The position numbers and the translations under genes were made by a program. 10,338 nt of DNA from Acidobacteriota bacterium (GTDB taxonomy: Bacteria; Acidobacteriota; Vicinamibacteria; Vicinamibacterales; 2-12-FULL-66-21): assembly GCA_013694845.1 (NCBI GenBank), contig JACDBQ010000631.1:1-10338 (forward strand), read 5' to 3'. Below the pieces are notes generated by a model, which was given only the letters and a program-made list of their open reading frames with translations, had not been told where the DNA came from and did not search any database. This document shows positions 6,901-10,338 of the stretch, one piece after another (position 1 is the stretch's first letter; the number at the start of each line of letters is the position of its first letter).

Positions 6901-7936
6901 CTCGGCCACACCCGGCCCCACGCTCGACCTCGACAACGCCGGGGAGCTCACCGCGGTCGCCACGATCCAGATGCCGCTGGCTTACGAGACCGCGGAGGCC
7001 GGCTACCGCGCCATCGAGGGCGTGCTCGGCGGGGCCCAGCGCGCGGCCGACTTCAACCTCTTCTGGGGCTCGGACGGCAGGATCGATTCGGTGGTCGACG
7101 TCACCCACAACGTCGCGGTGCCTTTCGATAGCCTGCGCCTGGCCGGCTCCTGGGGCGTGCTCAACCAGGCCGCCACGGCGGCGCCGGGAGCGTTCGATGG
7201 CCGGCCTGGGGTGCTCACCAGCATGGATTTCACCTGCGTCGAGCCGCTACGATCGTTCGCGGCAGTGCAGGGGAGCTATCCCTGCCCGGCGCCGGCCTAC
7301 ACGCTGAGCCGTTTGGCGGCGCCCGGGCCGATCGCCATCTGGGATCAGGCTGCCACCAACGCCACCACCGCCGCGGTCCGGCCGGGGGCGGGGTTCGCGC
7401 TCTATGTGTCGGGCAACGTCACCATCTTCGAGCTCACGAGCGGCCTGCCGGCCGCCGGCACCGTCTGGAGCCTGCGGACCTACGTCGGCGCGATCAGCGG
7501 GGGCCGCGGCGCGGCGGGAGATCGGGGGCCCTACACCTTTACGCCGGCGCCCCGGCCTCTCACGGCGGTGGGCGTCGAGCTGCGGCTCGACTACCAGGCG
7601 GTCAACCGCGTCGTCGCCGCGACCGAGAACGATCTCAGCCGCGTTCATACGGTGCCGGACCCGTACTACGTGACCAACGCGTTCGAGCGGACCACCGAGA
7701 GCAAGGTGATTCAGTTCGTCAATCTGCCGGCCGACTGCCTGATCCGCATCTATTCTTCCAGTGGCATTCTGGTGGCGTTGCTGGAGCACCACTCCACGAC
7801 ATTCGGCGGCTCGGAGCGGTGGAACGTGCTGAACCGCAACGACCAGGTCGTGGCCAGCGGGATCTATTTCTATCACATCGAGGCCGGCGACGCCCGGCGG
7901 GTGGGTCGGTTCGTGGTGGTCAACTTCGCCCGCTGA
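3998..7936 (+). CDS. Large exported multidomain protein with type-A (T9SS/Por-like) C-terminal sorting domain
   Basis: This 1312-residue protein begins with a Sec signal peptide (residues 1-21, cleavage near LSA|Q). Residues about 40-500 form a region I cannot assign. It contains FWPKGTANQYVFNSGLQVAG-like text, typical of uncharacterised Gemmatimonadota and Ignavibacteria exported proteins, and ends with a complete EF-hand loop at 474-485 (D-R-N-G-D-G-R-V-x-x-x-E). Residues about 515-755 look like a fibronectin-III-type module (EAPDFFLIPGPNQVSVLW...GYRIYRG, resuming at FYTVTAFDVNSLQSGPAS) split by a roughly 90-120-residue insertion. Residues 760-1215 are beta-rich and unassigned. Residues 1219-1312 form the sorting domain: VPDPYYV, IRIYSSSGILV, WNVLNRNDQVVASGIYFYHIEA, closing FVVVNFAR (quoted in pieces). 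This matches the TIGR04183/FlgD-Ig-like type. Fourteen of fifteen cysteines fall in seven close pairs. The ATG overlaps the receptor TGA (TGATG), so the two are co-translated. Surface display or secretion is inferred; no enzymatic motif was recognised. Confidence 0.85.
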   Translation: MRGVARFAVAALLLAAPGLSAQTGLSRPSPAKRPAGFRLFAGSRGALSVNQVLCRIAANGEICADNFQMGGGFWPKGTANQYVFNSGLQVAGVIGGIRSENPWAGDTASAMFLNFRGNHHGEQVRPIYNSTDPDDVANWPAAAYVPDQPNEADNLFHPALRGRLAASEGDVWWLTWDGNPLLSVDRLHPLGVLVEQRGMAWNTPSGNQDVIYFTHTIYNITSTRAADYVGVRPAMREILLEKAREFQELNNAASGFTLPPEGYPITDMHVAFAADMDIGDFRSDYASVNLPFALGYAYLHDFSQPDDWTFDAEIFAPPFFPGAGIGGIKYLQSPRDSLGREVGVTVLGAFSSDLNQDPASSVQLYRYLTGRPDPAVGDPPCNAGDPKLTHICFINKGPPGDMRFFQATGPLTLPPGGFESVVVAYVFAAPVAAADCAVGCDVTPGDPTILGDAARMAAGVNPIDSITGYRGFADRNGDGRVEQSEFEVVPGSLLGKALVAQAIFDNGFVLSSTAPEAPDFFLIPGPNQVSVLWTPSATETAGDPSFGLVNQPTSSGGTPNLMFDPNYRQFDVEGYRIYRGRVDTPSELRLIAQFDYANTFMVDWRGQVNPGPGCAPELGINTVTVVDGDTTFGCRVPFDSLIPGVAPTVSDTHPLVGPVVQVKLAPEGRQALATGAAIIVRSDTAGTGAASGCLAAAGPNREQCALRDSGVPFAYVDRGVRNDLRYFYTVTAFDVNSLQSGPASLESPRITKAVTPASAASNLETSTTTAVSLVGRGTILDTAVATPGLDSATGRFDGPFPPATGFEFGLVELVQALLPASGSVTVSLDSLQLGSAYENGAGEPGTPAIYFLTASTGSSTSQVQIPVLQDQAAARTSNSTYLEAVSVEEASARRFGGREGFRLHGRLDLELPGNYYTSAWGRGCVNRAAGFAAAGTTGCEYNGARWFDGPSPQRNETKSDPQGAHPPASATPGPTLDLDNAGELTAVATIQMPLAYETAEAGYRAIEGVLGGAQRAADFNLFWGSDGRIDSVVDVTHNVAVPFDSLRLAGSWGVLNQAATAAPGAFDGRPGVLTSMDFTCVEPLRSFAAVQGSYPCPAPAYTLSRLAAPGPIAIWDQAATNATTAAVRPGAGFALYVSGNVTIFELTSGLPAAGTVWSLRTYVGAISGGRGAAGDRGPYTFTPAPRPLTAVGVELRLDYQAVNRVVAATENDLSRVHTVPDPYYVTNAFERTTESKVIQFVNLPADCLIRIYSSSGILVALLEHHSTTFGGSERWNVLNRNDQVVASGIYFYHIEAGDARRVGRFVVVNFAR

Positions 7937-7962
7937 GGGCGGCCTGATAGCCAGGCCGCCCT
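7936..7962 (+). terminator. Perfect 11-bp hairpin at the end of the receptor operon
   Basis: AGGGCGGCCTG (7936-7946) pairs perfectly with CAGGCCGCCCT (7952-7962) across a 5-nt ATAGC loop, beginning at the last base of the TGA stop. No T-run follows on either strand, so this is either a U-poor terminator, as often seen in GC-rich genomes, or an mRNA 3'-end stabiliser. The stem is very stable and its position is ideal for the end of the operon. Confidence 0.6.
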
Positions 7963-7979
7963 CGTGGACCGATCCGCCA

Positions 7980-7998
7980 GGCGGCGCCGACCGCCGCC
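7980..7998 (-). terminator. Hairpin after the lipoprotein gene, terminator candidate
   Basis: GGCGGC (7980-7985) pairs with GCCGCC (7993-7998) across a 7-nt loop, six to seven bases past the lipoprotein stop when read on the minus strand. There is no T-run. Together with the 7936-7962 hairpin, each convergent gene has its own stem in a 68-nt gap. Confidence 0.35.
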
Positions 7999-8004
7999 CG
8001 GTGG

Positions 8005-8433
8005 TCAGCATTCCAGGGGATCAGGAATGCTGTTCGTCATCGACGCCGCGGGGCACCCGGGCTCATCCGGAGGGGGCTTCAACGCCCTCGCCACCTTCAC
8101 GAATGCGGAGCCGCGGGCGTTCTGCCAGGTGGCGATGATCCGTACCTCGCCGGCTCTCCGACCCTCCACGAGGCCATCAGACCCGACCGCGGCGATCGTT
8201 GGGTCGGCGCTGGACCAGCTCACCGGCGCTCGGGATGTGACCGGTCCTTCCTCACTCATGACGGTGGCGTTGAGCTTGATGAAGGCACCTCCATCGATCG
8301 TCGCGCTGCTCGGCGCGACGGTGACCACCAGGATCTCGGGGTCGGTGACCGGCCGGGGTCCGGTGGTAGAGGTGCAGGCGGCCAGCAACGTGGCCGCGGC
8401 GATGGCGACTTGGAGCGGGGTGACGGCACGCAT
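8005..8433 (-). CDS. Small lipoprotein with one bacterial Ig-like (BIG2-type) domain
   Basis: The product is 142 residues. Residues 1-20 form a lipoprotein signal with lipobox L-A-A-C, so Cys20 would be lipidated; the next residue is Thr rather than Asp, favouring outer-membrane sorting by the usual rule. A Thr/Pro-rich linker (21-33) leads to a single BIG2-type Ig-like domain at about 34-114: ILVVTVAPSSATIDGG, WSSADPTIAAVGSDGLVEG, then AGEVRIIATW. The C-terminal tail is Pro-rich with Cys127 and Cys142, the latter being the last residue, so a terminal disulfide is plausible. The start at 8433 has a good RBS (GGAGG, 5-nt spacer) and gives an intact signal. It is convergent with the receptor operon and divergent from the BTAD-kinase. 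BIG2 domains are adhesive or structural; no enzymatic role is suggested. Single-domain versions this short are often stand-alone envelope proteins of unknown role. Confidence 0.85.
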   Translation of the reverse strand: MRAVTPLQVAIAAATLLAACTSTTGPRPVTDPEILVVTVAPSSATIDGGAFIKLNATVMSEEGPVTSRAPVSWSSADPTIAAVGSDGLVEGRRAGEVRIIATWQNARGSAFVKVARALKPPPDEPGCPAASMTNSIPDPLEC

Positions 8434-8545
8434 GGTGGCCTCCGGTCGGGTGATGGGGCTCGACGCGGCTTCCCCGCGCCGAACTGCGGGGCCACTATAG
8501 GTGGCGGGGCTCAGACGCTCCTCATTCCCTCCTCAGCGGGCGCTC
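8434..8545. promoter_or_regulatory. Divergent intergenic region with inverted and direct repeats
   Basis: These 112 bases separate the divergent lipoprotein and kinase genes. CCCCGC (8472-8477) and GCGGGG (8486-8491) form an inverted repeat with an 8-nt loop. A near direct repeat flanks it: GGGGCTCGACGC at 8455-8466 and GGGGCTCAGACGC at 8506-8518, differing by one inserted base. On the minus strand, TATAGT (8494-8499) is a one-mismatch -10 box for the lipoprotein, but no -35 box is evident at 16-18 bp. No good promoter is visible for the kinase. Operator function is inference. Confidence 0.4.
8439..8443 (-). promoter_or_regulatory. Ribosome binding site of the lipoprotein gene
   Basis: On the minus strand GGAGG lies 5 nt before the ATG at 8433 (spacer CCACC). 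It decides the start over upstream in-frame options. Confidence 0.7.
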
Positions 8546-10099
8546 ATGTTCCGGCTCGGGACGTTTGGTGGTCTGGCGCTTACAGATGCTGCCGGCGACG
8601 CGGTGATTCCCCAGCGACGGCGGCTCGCGCTCCTCGCCTTGCTCGCAGTCGCGGACGAGCGCGGCCTGACCCGGGACAAGGTTCTCGCCTATCTCTGGTC
8701 GGAGAGCAGCTCGGAGAACGCGCGGCACGCCTTGGAACAGCAGCTCTACTCCATGCGTCGGCAGGTGCCGGTGGAGCTGTTTCAGGGCACCGATCCCCTG
8801 CGGCTCAGCACCCAGGCCGTCCACGCGGACGTGGTGGAGTTCGCTCGGGCACTCGCCGCCGGCGATCCGGCGCGAGCGGTCGCGGCCTATCGTGGCCCCT
8901 TTCTCGACGGCTTCTACCTCGCCGACGCGCCGGAGTTCGAACGGTGGGCCGAGCAGGAACGGATCCGCCTCGCCGGCGAGCACGCCCAGGCGCTCCGGAA
9001 ACTCGCCGCGGAGGCGCATGCATTCGGGCGTCACACAGCGGAGATCGATCTCCGGCGCCAGATCGCCTCGACCGATCCCCTGGCCGAGCGGGCGGCGATC
9101 GGATTGGTCCGCGCGCTGGCCGAGGCGGGCGATTGGGCCGGTGCGCTGCGCTATGCGCGCGAGTACGAGGCGCGGGTCCGGGAAGAGGTGCCGGGCGCGC
9201 CGGCGGCCGGCCTGGTTGCTCTGGTCGAGCGCATGGGCGAACAGCGGGGGACGCGACAGGCGAAGGGGGAGGAACCCACCGGGGAGACCGGCGATCGGTA
9301 TGCCATCGAGCGCGAGCTGGGGCGCGGAGCGACAGCAATAGTGTACCTGGCCCGCGACCGCAAGCACGATCGCGCCGTCGCGCTCAAGCTCCTCAAACCC
9401 GAGATCGCCGCCGGATCGGACGCCAAGCGCTTCACCCGGGAGATCGCGATCCTCGCACGGCTGCATCATCCGCACATCCTGCCGCTCTACGATTCGGGAA
9501 CCCTGGCGCTGCCCGACGGCCGCCAGGGGGTGTTCTATGTCATGCCCTATGTCCGAGGCGAGTCACTCCGCCAGCGGCTGGAGCGGGAGGTCCAGCTGCC
9601 CGTCGCCGACTCGGTGCACATCGCGCGCGAGGTCGCCGACGCCCTGGGACACGCCCACGAGCACGGCATCGTCCACCGGGACATCCGGCCGGAGAACGTT
9701 CTCCTGGAATCAGGCCAGGCGTTGGTGGCGGACTTCGGGATCGCCCGCGCCCTGGAGACCGCGGGGGAAGAGCGGCTGTCCGCTTCGGGAGTCGTGCTCG
9801 GCGTGCCCGCCTATACGAGCCCGGAGCAGGCTGGCGGCGGCAGGGAGATCGACGGTCGGAGCGACATCTACAGTCTCGGCTGTGTGCTATACGAAATGCT
9901 GACCGGCAGGCCGCCGTTCACCGGCGCGACCCGCGCCGCGATACTGGCCCGGGTGATCGCCGACCCCGTTCCGCCGCTTCGGACCGGGTGCCCCGTCGTG
10001 CCGGCCGCGCTCGAGCGCGCGGTCCTGAAGGCGCTGGCCAAGCGCCCGGGCGAACGGTACGCCAGCGCAGCAGAGTTCGCCGCCGCGCTTCGAGGGTGA
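8546..10099 (+). CDS. Winged-helix/BTAD transcriptional activator fused to a Ser/Thr protein kinase domain
   Basis: The product is 517 residues and soluble, with no membrane segment. Residues 1-90 match the winged-helix start of BTAD/SARP-type regulators (MFRLGTFGGLALTD..., with helix RDKVLAYLWSESSSENARHA). Residues about 95-235 are the all-helical BTAD (HADVVEFARAL, YRGPFLDGFYL, FERWAEQER, LRYAREYEARVREE). After a charged linker, residues 252-517 are a Hanks-type kinase: Gly-loop 259-266, ATP-anchoring K281, alpha-C E299, H377-R378-D379, D396-F397-G398, S425-P426-E427, D440. Two residues are abnormal. The catalytic-loop Lys is Arg (HRDIRPEN, R381), and the P+1 Thr of the usual GTPAY is Val (V420). 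The chain stops right after the kinase fold, without the membrane helix and TPR or beta-propeller sensor common in this phylum. Start: the ATG at 8546 begins the canonical 'MxRLxTxGGL' opening; an in-frame GTG at 8501 would add 15 non-conserved residues. The RBS is weak. It probably phosphorylates itself or partner regulators and binds DNA; targets are unknown. Confidence 0.9.
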   Translation: MFRLGTFGGLALTDAAGDAVIPQRRRLALLALLAVADERGLTRDKVLAYLWSESSSENARHALEQQLYSMRRQVPVELFQGTDPLRLSTQAVHADVVEFARALAAGDPARAVAAYRGPFLDGFYLADAPEFERWAEQERIRLAGEHAQALRKLAAEAHAFGRHTAEIDLRRQIASTDPLAERAAIGLVRALAEAGDWAGALRYAREYEARVREEVPGAPAAGLVALVERMGEQRGTRQAKGEEPTGETGDRYAIERELGRGATAIVYLARDRKHDRAVALKLLKPEIAAGSDAKRFTREIAILARLHHPHILPLYDSGTLALPDGRQGVFYVMPYVRGESLRQRLEREVQLPVADSVHIAREVADALGHAHEHGIVHRDIRPENVLLESGQALVADFGIARALETAGEERLSASGVVLGVPAYTSPEQAGGGREIDGRSDIYSLGCVLYEMLTGRPPFTGATRAAILARVIADPVPPLRTGCPVVPAALERAVLKALAKRPGERYASAAEFAAALRG

Positions 10100-10245
10100 C
10101 CTGCGAATGACTGAGTTGGATTACGGCTCGGCGGATACGTGCTCCGGCTCACGGCATGAGATCGCGGCCGGAACCCATCGTCCAGGCCGCGTCCCAGCTT
10201 TGATGCCCGGGCTCCGCTGGAGCCTACCGCAACCGAGGTCACATC
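10100..10245. other. Short intergenic region after the kinase
   Basis: No membrane or TPR continuation of the kinase is visible in any plus frame, so a simple frameshift does not explain its short C-terminus. An unsupported 49-codon ORF (10107-10256) has no good RBS and no recognisable content. No clear terminator hairpin with a T-run is seen. Confidence 0.5.
10235..10239 (+). promoter_or_regulatory. Ribosome binding site for the right-edge gene
   Basis: GAGGT lies 6 nt before GTG 10246. This is the best Shine-Dalgarno in the right-hand end and the main support for a gene starting here. Confidence 0.4.
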
Positions 10246-10338
10246 GTGCCAGATGATGTCCGGAGCGGGTCCGACTCCGTCGCCCCGGGGGTAGACACCT
10301 ATTCCCTGCTGGCGGCTGGGTTCTTCCCCACCCACGCG
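10246..10338 (+). CDS. Start of an unidentified gene running off the right edge (partial)
   Basis: A GTG start at 10246, preceded by GAGGT with a 6-nt spacer, opens 31 codons with no stop before the window ends (MPDDVRSGSDSV...). The N-terminus is acidic and has no signal peptide. The later residues (TYSLLAAGFFPTHA) could begin a fold, but no family is recognised. The GTG would be the first codon after a non-coding gap following the kinase, so it may be co-transcribed with it. It is too short to judge by composition and could be an open frame by chance. Confidence 0.4.
   Translation, partial: MPDDVRSGSDSVAPGVDTYSLLAAGFFPTHA

Noticed and set aside
8501..8545. Extended GTG start for the BTAD-kinase (15 extra residues)
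   Set aside because: There is no RBS, and the added residues are unlike the family. The ATG at 8546 gives the typical BTAD-regulator N-terminus.
8410..10110. 566-codon plus-strand ORF overlapping the BTAD-kinase in another frame
   Set aside because: Its product is Arg/Gly/Ala-rich low-complexity text with no domain, while the overlapping frame encodes clear winged-helix, BTAD and kinase motifs. It is a GC-rich shadow frame.
10100..10245. Frameshifted continuation of the kinase into a membrane helix and TPR tail
   Set aside because: No plus frame here shows a hydrophobic segment or helical repeats, so the short C-terminus looks genuine rather than a frameshift.
10107..10256. 49-codon ORF just after the kinase
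   Set aside because: The RBS is weak and distant, the composition is unremarkable and no family is recognised. It also overlaps the better-supported start at 10246.
9868..10335. 155-codon minus-strand ORF at the right end
   Set aside because: It overlaps the kinase C-terminus antisense and has no recognisable content; most of its length is a shadow of the kinase coding frame.

Overview
The window is uniformly GC-rich, with strongly G/C-biased third codon positions. Three family combinations point to a Gram-negative bacterium close to Gemmatimonadota: a TonB-dependent receptor with an N-terminal carboxypeptidase-regulatory-like domain, a very large exported protein with a type-A (T9SS/Por-like) C-terminal sorting domain, and a Ser/Thr kinase fused to a BTAD transcriptional-activator module. 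This lineage call is inferred from protein families only; there is no marker gene here. No RNA genes, CRISPR arrays, insertion sequences or transposases were seen.

Layout. (1) 3-494 (+) is the C-terminal part of a TPR-like protein that enters from the left edge. (2) 495-764 is a regulatory gap. It holds a near-consensus sigma70-type promoter (TTGCAG-17 bp-TATAAC, 613-641), a GTATC direct repeat with a 10-bp period inside the promoter spacer, and a possible 32-codon leader ORF overlapping the next start as ATGA. (3) 765-7936 (+) is a tightly coupled two-gene operon: a 1077-residue TonB-dependent receptor, then a 1312-residue exported multidomain protein. They overlap as TGATG, and an excellent ribosome binding site sits in the last receptor codons. 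(4) 7937-8004 is a short convergent gap with one GC-rich hairpin next to each flanking stop codon. (5) 8005-8433 (-) is a small lipoprotein with one bacterial Ig-like (BIG2-type) domain. (6) 8434-8545 is a divergent intergenic region with an inverted repeat flanked by a near direct repeat. (7) 8546-10099 (+) is a soluble 517-residue winged-helix/BTAD/protein-kinase fusion. (8) 10100-10338 holds no clear gene until a well-placed RBS and GTG at 10246 open a reading frame that runs off the window.

Working model (inference): the receptor and the secreted protein are made as a stoichiometric pair at the cell envelope. The receptor imports or binds an unknown ligand in the outer membrane. The partner is exported through the inner membrane by its signal peptide and probably surface-displayed or secreted through its C-terminal domain. 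The neighbouring signalling genes could control the operon: the BTAD-kinase carries its own DNA-binding domain, and the operon promoter has a short direct repeat where SARP/BTAD-type activators typically bind. The kinase keeps the HRD Asp, DFG Asp and ATP-anchoring Lys, but it has changed two active-site residues that normally contact each other (K to R in the catalytic loop, T to V in the P+1 loop). It may therefore be an unusual or weakened kinase. Nothing in the sequence names the substrate of the receptor or the activity of the large secreted protein.
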